A stretch of DNA of 64,000 bases, taken from assembly GCF_022900255.1 (NCBI RefSeq), contig NZ_JALIRM010000017.1:33925-97924 (forward strand), written 5' to 3'. The position numbers and the translations under genes were made by a program. Positions 56,886 through 64,000 of the stretch are shown here, in pieces; positions within the stretch are counted from its first letter, which is position 1, and each line of letters starts with the position of its first letter. Under the pieces are notes generated by a model. The model was not told where the DNA came from. It worked only from the letters and a program-made list of their open reading frames with translations, and searched no databases. The stretch is from Lederbergia wuyishanensis (GTDB lineage: Bacteria > Bacillota > Bacilli > Bacillales > Bacillaceae_C).

Positions 56886-58319
56886 TTAATACGTTGTAAA
56901 ATATAATAACTTCTGCACTAAATAAACTATTCTTTGCATAGTAGTAAGCGGATTTTGATATTTTTCAAGGTCCAACGTAAACTCACCGTCTTTGTTGTTC
57001 CATTGTCGGCTAAAATACTCGTCCATCTCTTTAGCAAGGCGAGAATCAGTTTTCGCTTCAATCTTAATATCCGTTTCCAAATTATAGTCATCCATATTTC
57101 GCTGTGTAAAATTTGTGGAGCCCCCAATGATCGTAACATTATCTGGTTTTTTAATATAAAGCAACTTAGGGTGATATTGCTCTTGTCCTGTGTTATACCA
57201 GCGAATCTGGATCTTTCCTTTCGACTTTTCATTCAACTCCTGAGCGACTGGTCGATTCGGTAGTCCAGATTTTTTAGAGCCAAACGCATTTTCATTTGGG
57301 TCAAAAATTAAATTGATTTTAACTCCGCGTTCACTTGCCGCCAGCAATTCTTCTATTACATCTCGTTCTGCTAGATAAAACATAGCCATCCAAATTTGAT
57401 CATCTTTTTTTGTTTCTTTAAGTGATTGAATCACCTTGTTTGCTACTTTTCCTTCAGTTAACAGCTGTACAGCTATATCACCAGCCTCACTCTTTCCTTT
57501 ATATTTAGGCAAGACATACCCTCCTGCTAAATTAGCTGCAGCTTGCTCTGACTTTAACATATCTTCTATGATTGGGCCTTCTAACTCAAATCCAATATTC
57601 GAGTGATAAGCACTTGCATCATGGGGATTGCCAGACAAAATAAGTGCCTTCTTATCTGTGGCAACCGTTTTTCGATGATTGGCTTTGACATTAAGTAATT
57701 TAAGATAAGAGCGAAGTGTCATATCCGGAGCTTTGTCGGCCATCACGTTAGGAAGAGTTCCTTTACCTTCTTGACCAAACCATTGGAAAAACATTCGCCA
57801 TATCGCGGAATATAAAGGATTTGAATCTCTGAGTGGATCAACATCTGTTAGCAAAACCTTAATGCCATGTTCCTCTAGCTTTTCAAACTCTTCATTTTTA
57901 TGAGAACCGTACGATGTATTAATTTCATCCGTGATTAACACTATTTCAATATTAGGATTGCTCTTCTTTTTTTCTATCAGAGTTTTCGTTAATGTGGAAC
58001 TTAGTTGAGGAAAATGTAATCCACGATTGTAATAATCATTGAATAAGAAGAAGTCCAGGACAATAAACTTTTCAGCGTCTTTAATCGCTTGAAAAACAGC
58101 TTCAAAAATCTCTTGTTCATGTTTTGTTTCTGTACCTTTTTTATATGTTAAATCATATAAAAACTGCACTTGATTCTCTTGTAAATAGTGAACGTCTCCT
58201 TCGTAAGAGACTCCTTTTGGCAAAGGCTTATTCTCATGATAGTAGATGGTTCCTATATAAAAGCTTAAGAATAATAGAAGACATGCTATTAAAGTTCCTT
58301 TTTTATATCTTTTTGGCAT
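56886..58319 (-). CDS. Phospholipase D-like (cardiolipin-synthase-related) membrane-anchored protein
   Basis: 477 residues. One N-terminal hydrophobic segment (GTLIACLLLFLSFYIGTIYY) anchors it with the body outside. The first HKD motif is intact, NHRKTVATDKKALILSGNPHD (HxKx4D). The second reads YHPKLLYIKKPDNVTIIGGSTNFTQRN, where the Asp of HxKx4D is replaced by Lys, so catalysis there may be altered. PLD proteins cleave or swap phosphodiester head groups. This one is shorter in membrane segments than true cardiolipin synthase. Starts at 58319 behind GAGGGG on the minus strand. It faces the MATE gene and diverges from the nuclease gene. Confidence 0.85.
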   Translation of the reverse strand: MPKRYKKGTLIACLLLFLSFYIGTIYYHENKPLPKGVSYEGDVHYLQENQVQFLYDLTYKKGTETKHEQEIFEAVFQAIKDAEKFIVLDFFLFNDYYNRGLHFPQLSSTLTKTLIEKKKSNPNIEIVLITDEINTSYGSHKNEEFEKLEEHGIKVLLTDVDPLRDSNPLYSAIWRMFFQWFGQEGKGTLPNVMADKAPDMTLRSYLKLLNVKANHRKTVATDKKALILSGNPHDASAYHSNIGFELEGPIIEDMLKSEQAAANLAGGYVLPKYKGKSEAGDIAVQLLTEGKVANKVIQSLKETKKDDQIWMAMFYLAERDVIEELLAASERGVKINLIFDPNENAFGSKKSGLPNRPVAQELNEKSKGKIQIRWYNTGQEQYHPKLLYIKKPDNVTIIGGSTNFTQRNMDDYNLETDIKIEAKTDSRLAKEMDEYFSRQWNNKDGEFTLDLEKYQNPLTTMQRIVYLVQKLLYFTTY

Positions 58320-58455
58320 CTTGCTTCCCCTCTCTAGTATTCGTCTTATTCCCGAATAATCATTTTGAAAAACAATGAAGGGGCTTATATTGTTTTAATT
58401 GTTATAGATTGTTAATATGTTAATTTGGATAGAAGTGATAAGAGAGGTTTAATTT

Positions 58456-59151
58456 ATGTCTAGATTTTTATCTTCCTTTTTAATATTTGTTTTGATTTTT
58501 ACTATCGCAGGATGCTCTCAAAGTACAAATAATAGGGTTCAAGTTTCGTTAACAAAGCCAATTGATGGCGATACCATTGCCGTTATGTATAATGGCAGTG
58601 AGCAAAAGGTGAGATTTCTGTTAGTAGATAGTCCAGAAACAGCCCATCCGCGTCTAGGTGAACAGCCTTTTGGACAAGAAGCTAAAGATTTCACTAGTAG
58701 GTTAGTAGAAAAGGGAAAAAAGATAGAGTTAGAGTTCGATATTGGTCCGAATCAAGATAAATATGGACGATTGTTAGCCTACGTGTATGTGGATGGAAAA
58801 ATGATTCAAGAGGAATTGTTGAAGAAAGGCCTAGCAAGAGTAGCATACATATACCCACCAAACACACGTTATGTTGATCAATTTGATGCCATCCAAAAGA
58901 AGGCTCAAAAAGATGGGGTAGGGATTTGGGAAATTGAGAACTATGCACAAGAGGATGGATTTCATCCGGAAACAATGGATTCCATTTCCAAAGAAAGTGA
59001 ATCGAAGGACTGCTTAATCAAAGGAAATATTGGCCGTGAAAAAATTTATCATACTCCAGAATCCCAGTGGTATGAAAAAACAAAGGCGGAAGTGATGTTT
59101 TGTACGGAAGATGAAGCGGTGAAGGCTGGGTTTCGCCCTCCTAAGCAGTAG
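58456..59151 (+). CDS. Thermonuclease-family (SNase) lipoprotein
   Basis: 231 residues. Signal peptide with lipobox TIAGCSQ (Cys about residue 21). The SNase OB-fold runs from about 32 to 165, with IDGDTIAVMYNG, the acidic/Arg active-site segments VRFLLVDSPETAHPR and EQPFGQEAKDF, and YGRLLAYVYVDGKMIQEELLKKGLARVAYIYPPN. The last ~45 residues form a small Cys-containing module (DCLIKGNIGREKIYHTPESQWYEKT, FCTEDEAVKAGF) often seen at the end of bacillal nucleases. Acts at the outer face of the membrane on DNA or RNA, probably for nutrient use or processing of incoming DNA. Confidence 0.92.
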   Translation: MSRFLSSFLIFVLIFTIAGCSQSTNNRVQVSLTKPIDGDTIAVMYNGSEQKVRFLLVDSPETAHPRLGEQPFGQEAKDFTSRLVEKGKKIELEFDIGPNQDKYGRLLAYVYVDGKMIQEELLKKGLARVAYIYPPNTRYVDQFDAIQKKAQKDGVGIWEIENYAQEDGFHPETMDSISKESESKDCLIKGNIGREKIYHTPESQWYEKTKAEVMFCTEDEAVKAGFRPPKQ

Positions 59152-59160
59152 GCTTAATAG

Positions 59161-59201
59161 CCTTGTGGTTTAGTTGTAGGTAAAGGTACTAAACCACAAG
59201 G
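59161..59201 (+). terminator. Terminator-like hairpin after the nuclease gene
   Basis: CCTTGTGGTTTAG (59161-59173) / CTAAACCACAAGG (59189-59201), 13 bp perfect. Only a weak T-rich tail follows. Confidence 0.65.
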
Positions 59202-59285
59202 ACTGTTATTTAAATAGTGTAAAAGGTTTACTTGAGATTAGATTTGAAAGGTTATATCTGTATTGTTAAAATTTACCTTGGTCAA

Positions 59286-59456
59286 TCAGAATGGGAAGAA
59301 GAACACGATTGCGAAAAATGGGATGAATACTACTGAAAATGCAGACCGTAAAAAGACTCCACCTGAGGAGAATCCGTCTACCACTCCTCTATGGACTCTA
59401 CCGTGGCAATCCCTGATTTCAACGCGTCTTCCTCTATGTCTCATGATTGGATGCAT
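59286..59456 (-). CDS. Small protein with LSm-like N-terminus and hydrophobic tail (sporulation-type)
   Basis: 56 residues from the ATG at 59456, preceded on the minus strand by a perfect AAAGGAGTGATAAA. The N-terminal half MHPIMRHRGRRVEIRDCHGR VHRGVVDGF resembles the small-protein family of spore formers in which a GRxVxVxxxxGxxYxGxL strand pattern is followed by a hydrophobic end. Here the tail is SVVFIPFFAIVFFFPF. It lies on the same strand as two YjcZ-type genes upstream. A plus-strand frame across the same bases lacks a ribosome site and is taken as noise. Function unknown; a spore-envelope role is plausible by family and context. Confidence 0.7.
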   Translation of the reverse strand: MHPIMRHRGRRVEIRDCHGRVHRGVVDGFSSGGVFLRSAFSVVFIPFFAIVFFFPF

Positions 59457-59522
59457 TTTATCACTCCTTTCCATTCCGGAGTAAATGAAAGGACAGAATA
59501 TAGTCTGCCTTGTGATTTCATA

Positions 59523-59651
59523 TTAGTAACTCACAAAAGAAACTCCTACGATAATTAATAAAATGAACAAGACAACGATTAATACAAATGAGGTGCCTCC
59601 TCCTGAGTACCCTGAGCCATAACCACCATAACCACCGTATCCCCAAGACAT
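59523..59651 (-). CDS. YjcZ-family sporulation protein
   Basis: 42 residues, too short for most gene finders. It starts at the ATG at 59651, behind GGAGGTG (minus strand). A glycine-tyrosine-rich head ([19 protein letters not shown]) is followed by one hydrophobic helix ([19 protein letters not shown]), the exact pattern of YjcZ/SpoVM-like small proteins found in spore formers. They are membrane-bound and usually under mother-cell sigma control; no such promoter was read here with confidence. Confidence 0.85.
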   Translation of the reverse strand: MSWGYGGYGGYGSGYSGGGTSFVLIVVLFILLIIVGVSFVSY

Positions 59652-59708
59652 ACAGCATTCACCTCCGTTAAAATAGTATGGGTACGAATTAACAACCACC
59701 AAAATTAT

Positions 59709-59792
59709 TTAGTAAGTGTTGTGAACGAAAGCAGTTCCTACAATGATGAGCAAAATAAACAAAACAACTATCAAAGCGAATGAATTACCCAT
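59709..59792 (-). CDS. YjcZ-like minimal membrane peptide (27 residues)
   Basis: Starts at the ATG at 59792, behind GGAGGTG (minus strand), and reads [27 protein letters not shown]. The helix [13 protein letters not shown] is identical over most of its length to that of the 42-residue protein encoded next, so the two are paralogues and this one has lost or never had the Gly-Tyr head. A longer upstream extension of the frame has no ribosome site. Confidence 0.8.
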   Translation of the reverse strand: MGNSFALIVVLFILLIIVGTAFVHNTY

Positions 59793-60344
59793 GAAAAAAA
59801 CACCTCCATTGAAAGAATTTGGGAGAATATAAATACAATCCCTTAAAATACAGTATGTAAATTTGAATAATTGTGATGGACAAACGAGCAAAATGAGAGG
59901 AAAATCGTCACTTGTCTAATAGAATTAACTAAAATTAGTATAATAGTGGAATAAAAGTGTTTGTATATAAGGTATTATCATCTATTCCTAAGTGTAATTC
60001 TGGTATTGCTACTACAAATGTATAAAATTACGATTCAGTAGCCGGAAAAAGCAAAATCACCTACTGGTTTTCTATTTAATACAGTCATAATTATCTATTA
60101 AATGTCCAAGTTTGATTAGGAAAAAGTGGATAGACTTATGGAGAGTTTAAGGGAGACCATAAAAGGTATTCTGGTGAAAGTAATTATTTTCTGTTGTGAA
60201 TTTGGATAAATATCGACCTAAGTTGGCTTTGCGAAACAATATTTGCATTGTCACATTTTTATAGAGACTACTAAAAAGGTTGCTGTAGACCCACTCGACT
60301 TCTATTTGTTAGCATGGTACCAAATAAAAAATATAGAGGTACTT
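59793..60344 (+). other. Intergenic region, no gene seen
   Basis: About 550 bp of AT-rich DNA between the small minus-strand genes and the CDF gene. The frame of the CDF gene is open back to 60243, but without a ribosome site. I see no clear promoter, repeat or RNA. Confidence 0.5.
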
Positions 60345-61229
60345 ATGAATTCGGCAAAAGTAGCATTTCTTTCAGTTATCAGCAATTCAGTTATTGTTAT
60401 TTTAAAAGTAATAGTAGGAGTACTTACGGGTTCAGTAGCAGTATTATCAGAGGCTATTCATTCGTCATTAGATTTGGTGGCCTCACTGATCGCTTTTTTC
60501 TCCGTAAGAATTTCAAACAAACCTGCTGACAAAAGCCACCGATATGGGCATGGCAAAGTAGAAAATCTTTCTGGAACAATCGAGACTTTGTTGATATTTA
60601 TAGCAGGGATATGGATCATTTACGAATGTGTTCATAAACTCATCAATCCTGAACCATTAAAATTACCATTCTTAGGAATTCTAGTTATGCTTTTTGGTGC
60701 TTTAGTAAATTTCATCGTTTCAAAAACAATTAGTAAAACGGCAGAAAAAACAAAATCAATGGCAATGAAATCTAATGCTCTCCACTTAATGACAGATGTT
60801 TTCACTTCACTTGGTGTGGCAATCAGTTTATTACTTGTAAGTATTACTGGATGGCACTTTTTAGATCCTATCATAGGGATTGCATTAGCTATATATATTA
60901 TTTTTGAGGCAAATAAATTAATGAAGGAATCCTTTCCGCCATTATTAGATGCAAGTTTATCGCTTGAAGAAGAAGAATTGATAGTAAAAATTATTCGCAC
61001 TTATAAAAATGAGTTTATCGAATTCCATGATTTTCGTACAAGACGCTCTGGACCTAGTGAATGGATTGATTTTCACCTTGTAGTTCCATCAGGCTATAGC
61101 ATTGAAAAAGCTCATGAGTTATGTGATAAGATTGAACAAGATATCGTTCTTGAATTTCCTGATGCGCAAGTATTAATACATACAGAGCCAGAAAACGAAC
61201 GTCTAATAAATATTAAAAAAGAAGACTAA
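60345..61229 (+). CDS. Cation diffusion facilitator (CDF) metal efflux transporter
   Basis: 294 residues from ATG 60345 (AGAGGT upstream), the normal CDF length; the open extension to 60243 is unlikely to be translated. Six membrane segments. Metal-site signatures are SEAIHSSLDLVASLIAFFSVR in TM2 and NALHLMTDVFTSLGVAISL in TM5, with the HRYGHGKVENLSG loop between TM2 and TM3. The cytoplasmic C-terminal domain (about 205-290) has FHDFRTRRSGPSEWIDFHLVVP and VLIHTEPE, the usual metal-sensing fold. Exports divalent metals such as Zn, Fe or Mn in exchange for protons; the metal is not certain. Confidence 0.92.
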   Translation: MNSAKVAFLSVISNSVIVILKVIVGVLTGSVAVLSEAIHSSLDLVASLIAFFSVRISNKPADKSHRYGHGKVENLSGTIETLLIFIAGIWIIYECVHKLINPEPLKLPFLGILVMLFGALVNFIVSKTISKTAEKTKSMAMKSNALHLMTDVFTSLGVAISLLLVSITGWHFLDPIIGIALAIYIIFEANKLMKESFPPLLDASLSLEEEELIVKIIRTYKNEFIEFHDFRTRRSGPSEWIDFHLVVPSGYSIEKAHELCDKIEQDIVLEFPDAQVLIHTEPENERLINIKKED

Positions 61230-61290
61230 CCGAAATATATAAACTTTTGAAAAGAAACCGGGAGTAACAGACTAAATGGGGGATACCCAT

Positions 61291-62004
61291 ATGTGGAAAT
61301 GGATAATATCCGGATTATTGAGTTCTTCCCTATTGCTTCAAGGATGTGTTTTAAATGATATGCGAGGTTCAAAGGAAGAGGAAAAGGAGGAACAAGTCGT
61401 GAGAGAAGAGAAAAGTGAACAGCTGTTACATGCAACAGAAGGTAAAAAGACTGGTAGAGTTAGAAAACTGCTTAAGGAAGGCGTTAATATTAATATTCAG
61501 GACTCACAAGGACGAACTCCTATCATGATTGCAGTGTATAACAATGACTTAGAGACATCAAAAGTTCTCATTGAGGCTGGCGCGGATGTTAATATTCAAG
61601 ACAACATGAAAAATAATCCTTTTTTATATGCTGGTGCAGAGGGATATATTGACATTCTTAAACTTACAATTGACGCTGGTGCAGACCCATCCATTACCAA
61701 TCGGTATGGGGGAACAGCATTAATTCCAGCGTCTGAACACGGTTATATAGATGTAATCATGGAACTTCTTACTCGGTCAGATATAGACGTTAACCATGTT
61801 AATAATTTGGGGTGGACAGCGTTATTAGAAGCAATTATTTTAAATAACGGAAACGAAAAACAACAACAAACAGTTAAAATACTTATAGAGCACGGTGCTG
61901 ACGTGAACATACCTGACAGTAATAATGTGACTCCTTTGCAGCATGCCCGAGATAAAGGTTTCAAGGCGATTGAGGAAATTCTGTTACAGGCAGGAGCAAA
62001 ATAA
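61291..62004 (+). CDS. Ankyrin-repeat lipoprotein
   Basis: 237 residues from ATG 61291, 8 bp behind GGGGGAT; ATG 61276 is possible. The signal peptide ends in lipobox SLLLQGC, with Cys near residue 17, then a highly charged linker (KEEEKEEQVVREEK). Five or so ankyrin repeats fill about 50-235, with consensus pieces DSQGRTPIMIAVYNNDLETSKVLIEAGADVNIQD, GADPSITNRYGGTALIPASEHGYIDVI and IEHGADVNIPDSNNVTPLQHARDKGF. Lipid-anchored on the outer face of the membrane, it is likely a protein-binding scaffold. The partner is unknown. Confidence 0.88.
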   Translation: MWKWIISGLLSSSLLLQGCVLNDMRGSKEEEKEEQVVREEKSEQLLHATEGKKTGRVRKLLKEGVNINIQDSQGRTPIMIAVYNNDLETSKVLIEAGADVNIQDNMKNNPFLYAGAEGYIDILKLTIDAGADPSITNRYGGTALIPASEHGYIDVIMELLTRSDIDVNHVNNLGWTALLEAIILNNGNEKQQQTVKILIEHGADVNIPDSNNVTPLQHARDKGFKAIEEILLQAGAK

Positions 62005-62130
62005 AATAATCCTGTAATTAGAGATAATAGGTTCCTAATTAAACACTGTAAATATACCAAATATAGAGTAATTGGTGTAATGGAATGAATTGTCGATCTG
62101 TTAAATAATTCGTGAAAGGATAAACATTTG

Positions 62131-63363
62131 ATGAATTCTACTTTTTGGATAAAGAATGCTCAGTTAGAAAGCGGGTTCCAGGTTGAAAATGATATTGTTA
62201 CTGGAACAGAGACTAAAGTTTGCCATCTATTTATTAAGGATGGGGAAATAAATAAGATTGTTTCGGCTAAAGATGATATCGATGATAATTTACCATTTTT
62301 GGATGCCAAACAGTTGTTATTACTCCCATCCTTCGTTGAAAAACATTGTCATTTAGACAAAACATTACTTGGTGATAAGTGGAGAGGAGTAACCCCTGTT
62401 CGAAATATCTTTGAACGGTTTGATATTGAAAAAAAGGTACTTCCTGCTTTGAAAACAACGACAACGGAGCGTGCAGAAAAACTTTTGGGTATTTCACTTA
62501 AAGCAGGAGCTACTCATATTCGTACTCATGTAGATATTTATCCGGAGGTTGGTTTGCAAAATTTAGAAAGTGTACAGAATGCGTTAAACACTTTTGATCA
62601 GATGCTATCCTATGAAATAGTTGCTTTTCCACAACACGGATTATTGCGTACTAACGCCAAAGAAGCAGTAAAGGAAGCAATTCGCCAAGGTGCAACTTTG
62701 GTTGGTGGAGTTGATCCTGGTACAGTTGACGGGGATATAGAAGCTTCTTTACAGGAAATGGTTGAAATTGCTGTTGAAGGAAATGTAGGTATAGACTTAC
62801 ATTTACATGATTCGAATTCCCTTGGTATTTTTACAATGAAGAGACTTGTCCAACTTACAATAGAAGCTGGTCTACAAGGAAAGGTGTCTATTAGTCATGC
62901 TTTTGCACTTGGCGATATTCCGCCTAATCAAGCAATTGAAATGGCAGAATTGTTGCGTGATGCTGGTATAACTATCATAACGAGTGTCCCTTTAACAAGA
63001 AAATTTCCACCTGTCGGATTATTGCATGACAAAGGAGTATCCGTTGCGGTAGGGTGTGATAATATTTTTGATGTATGGTCTCCTTTTGGCAACGGTGATA
63101 TTTTAGAGCGAGCAAGCCGTTTAGCAGAGATTTCAGGATGGGTAGATGAGAAATCATTAGCTAAAACCTTAAGATTCATAACAGGAGGGAAGTCTCCGCT
63201 CAATGATGAAGGAAAGCAAGTTTGGCCTCAGATAGGCGACGAAGCAAGTATGGTCTTTGTACAGGCATCAAGTTCTGCTGAAACAATTGCTAGGAGGGCA
63301 GAAAGAGTAGCCACAATGTTTAAAGGGAAAATAGTTTCCGGTTCACTTGAAAATACAAATTAA
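62131..63363 (+). CDS. Amidohydrolase, cytosine-deaminase-like
   Basis: 410 residues from ATG 62131, with GAAAGGA 10 bp upstream. Metal-dependent amidohydrolase barrel with HxH in VEKHCHLDKTLLGDKW, the later ligands in GIDLHLHDSNS and ISHAFALGD, and the final Asp in VAVGCDNIFDVWSPFGNGD. The HCHLDKT and GCDN strings are those of the cytosine deaminase/isoxanthopterin-like group. In bacilli many such proteins deaminate related N-heterocycles, so the exact base is open. Single-gene unit with its own terminator. Confidence 0.85.
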   Translation: MNSTFWIKNAQLESGFQVENDIVTGTETKVCHLFIKDGEINKIVSAKDDIDDNLPFLDAKQLLLLPSFVEKHCHLDKTLLGDKWRGVTPVRNIFERFDIEKKVLPALKTTTTERAEKLLGISLKAGATHIRTHVDIYPEVGLQNLESVQNALNTFDQMLSYEIVAFPQHGLLRTNAKEAVKEAIRQGATLVGGVDPGTVDGDIEASLQEMVEIAVEGNVGIDLHLHDSNSLGIFTMKRLVQLTIEAGLQGKVSISHAFALGDIPPNQAIEMAELLRDAGITIITSVPLTRKFPPVGLLHDKGVSVAVGCDNIFDVWSPFGNGDILERASRLAEISGWVDEKSLAKTLRFITGGKSPLNDEGKQVWPQIGDEASMVFVQASSSAETIARRAERVATMFKGKIVSGSLENTN

Positions 63364-63381
63364 TTTTTTATCTCTTCAAAA

Positions 63382-63405
63382 AAACACACGTTTCCACGTG
63401 TGTTT
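63382..63405 (+). terminator. Terminator of the amidohydrolase gene
   Basis: AAACACACG (63382-63390) / CGTGTGTTT (63397-63405), 9 bp with a 6-nt loop. The IS-end hairpin starts 2 bp later. Confidence 0.75.
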
Positions 63406-63406
63406 C

Positions 63407-64000
63407 AGACTGTAGACAAACTCGACGAAAGTCGGGTTTGCCTACAGTCTATTTTTTTATAAAATTATAGATATACCAATACCTGAGGTGATAAAAATGC
63501 TGACTAAGAATAATTCATTCCAACGGGATCAAATTGAAATGATCGCTCTTGACCAACTTGTACCAGCGAACCATCTGGTTCGCAAGATAGAGGCTGCGAT
63601 TGATTTTTCATTTATTTATCCACTTGTGGAAGATATGTATTCAGAAGTCGGCCGCCCAAGTATTGACCCGGTCGTTTTGATTAAAATGACATTTATCCAA
63701 TACCTATTTGGCATCCGTTCAATGCGCAAAACCATTGAGGAGATCGAAACAAATATGGCCTACCGTTGGTTCCTGGGCTTTGGTTTCTATGATAAGGTCC
63801 CTCACTTCTCGACATTCGGGAAGAATTATGAGCGACGCTTCAAAGACAGTGAACTCTTTGAACAGATTTTTTATAAAATCCTGAAAGAAGCTGCCACAAA
63901 AGAATTGATCAGTGCGGAGCACGTATTCGTTGATTCCACTCATGTAAAGGCAAGCGCGAACAAAAGGAAGTTTGCCAAGAAGGTTGTACGGAAAGAGACG
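63407..64000 (+). mobile_element. IS1182-family insertion sequence (left part; runs off the window)
   Basis: The likely left end is a strong stem-loop: AGACTGTAG (63407-63415), AAAC and CGAC pair with GTCG, GTTT and CTACAGTCT (63442-63450), followed by ATTTTTTT. The transposase gene starts at 63497. The true terminal repeat and target duplication cannot be fixed without the right end. Confidence 0.8.
63497..64000 (+). CDS. IS1182-family transposase (3' end outside the window)
   Basis: 168 codons are visible from ATG 63497, with GAGGTGAT upstream. The N-terminal part MLTKNNSFQRDQIEMIALDQLVPANHLVRKIEAAIDF and GRPSIDPVVLIKMTFIQYLFGIRSMRKTIEEIETNMAYRWFLGF is the DUF772/IS1182 N-terminal domain. 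VFVDSTHVKASANKRK contains the first catalytic Asp of the DDE nuclease. The frame is open at the window edge, so no lesion is seen in this part. Confidence 0.92.
   Translation, partial: MLTKNNSFQRDQIEMIALDQLVPANHLVRKIEAAIDFSFIYPLVEDMYSEVGRPSIDPVVLIKMTFIQYLFGIRSMRKTIEEIETNMAYRWFLGFGFYDKVPHFSTFGKNYERRFKDSELFEQIFYKILKEAATKELISAEHVFVDSTHVKASANKRKFAKKVVRKET

Noticed and set aside
59263..59484. Plus-strand open frame over the 56-residue minus-strand gene
   Set aside because: No ribosome site and no family pattern, whereas the minus strand has both.

Overview
The window is a 64 kb piece of low-GC chromosome from an endospore-forming Bacillota, most likely family Bacillaceae. The signs are AT-rich DNA, strong GGAGG-type ribosome binding sites, many intrinsic terminators, an ilv-leu operon with a T-box leader, a SAM-I (S-box) riboswitch, a CodY-like box, a caa3-type CtaG, and tiny YjcZ-type sporulation proteins. 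No tRNA, rRNA, CRISPR array or prophage was seen. One IS1182-type insertion sequence enters at the right edge. I do not name a species.

Layout. 1-4.3 kb: end of an XRE-cupin regulator, then the polyamine importer potABCD with overlapping genes. 4.4-4.8 kb: a small coiled-coil protein built on a 21-bp tandem repeat. 5.2-16.5 kb: branched-chain amino acid biosynthesis, ilvE-ilvD, then a promoter and T-box leader, then ilvB-ilvN-ilvC-leuA-leuB-leuC-leuD. Two direct copies of a ~195-bp intergenic repeat flank this block. 16.8-18.8 kb (minus strand): GntR regulator, ABC ATPase and membrane protein under an autoregulatory palindrome. 18.9-22.3 kb: AAC(3)-like acetyltransferase, a promoter with two palindromic operators, a protein of unknown function, and a VanZ-domain protein. 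22.4-28.1 kb: MMPL transporter, CtaG, an OmpR-type two-component system, and a divergent CopD/DUF2269-like membrane protein. Both promoters here carry the same three-hexamer direct repeat. 28.3-31.1 kb: TldD/TldE peptidase pair.

31.2-52.0 kb is a carbohydrate-use locus: AraC regulator, sulfatase, two oligosaccharide-type ABC importers (each a lipoprotein plus two permeases, no ATPase), a YesN/YesM two-component system whose kinase has a doubled sensor module, a GH31 glycosidase broken by one in-frame TAG, and a 1374-residue multidomain GH2 enzyme with no visible signal peptide. Together they suggest uptake and breakdown of a sulfated oligosaccharide in the cell. The exact glycan cannot be read from the sequence.

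52.5-64 kb: a SAM-I riboswitch in front of a secreted M14 carboxypeptidase (an unusual pairing), MATE transporter, phospholipase D-like protein, nuclease lipoprotein, a cluster of three tiny sporulation-type genes, CDF metal transporter, ankyrin lipoprotein, cytosine-deaminase-like amidohydrolase, and the start of an IS1182-family transposase.

The observations I rate highest are the shared direct-repeat operator around the 25.5-27.6 kb two-component system, the sulfatase/GH31/GH2 locus with its nonsense-interrupted GH31, the doubled-sensor YesM kinase, the SAM riboswitch-peptidase pairing, and the double-operator promoter that has no intact gene close behind it.
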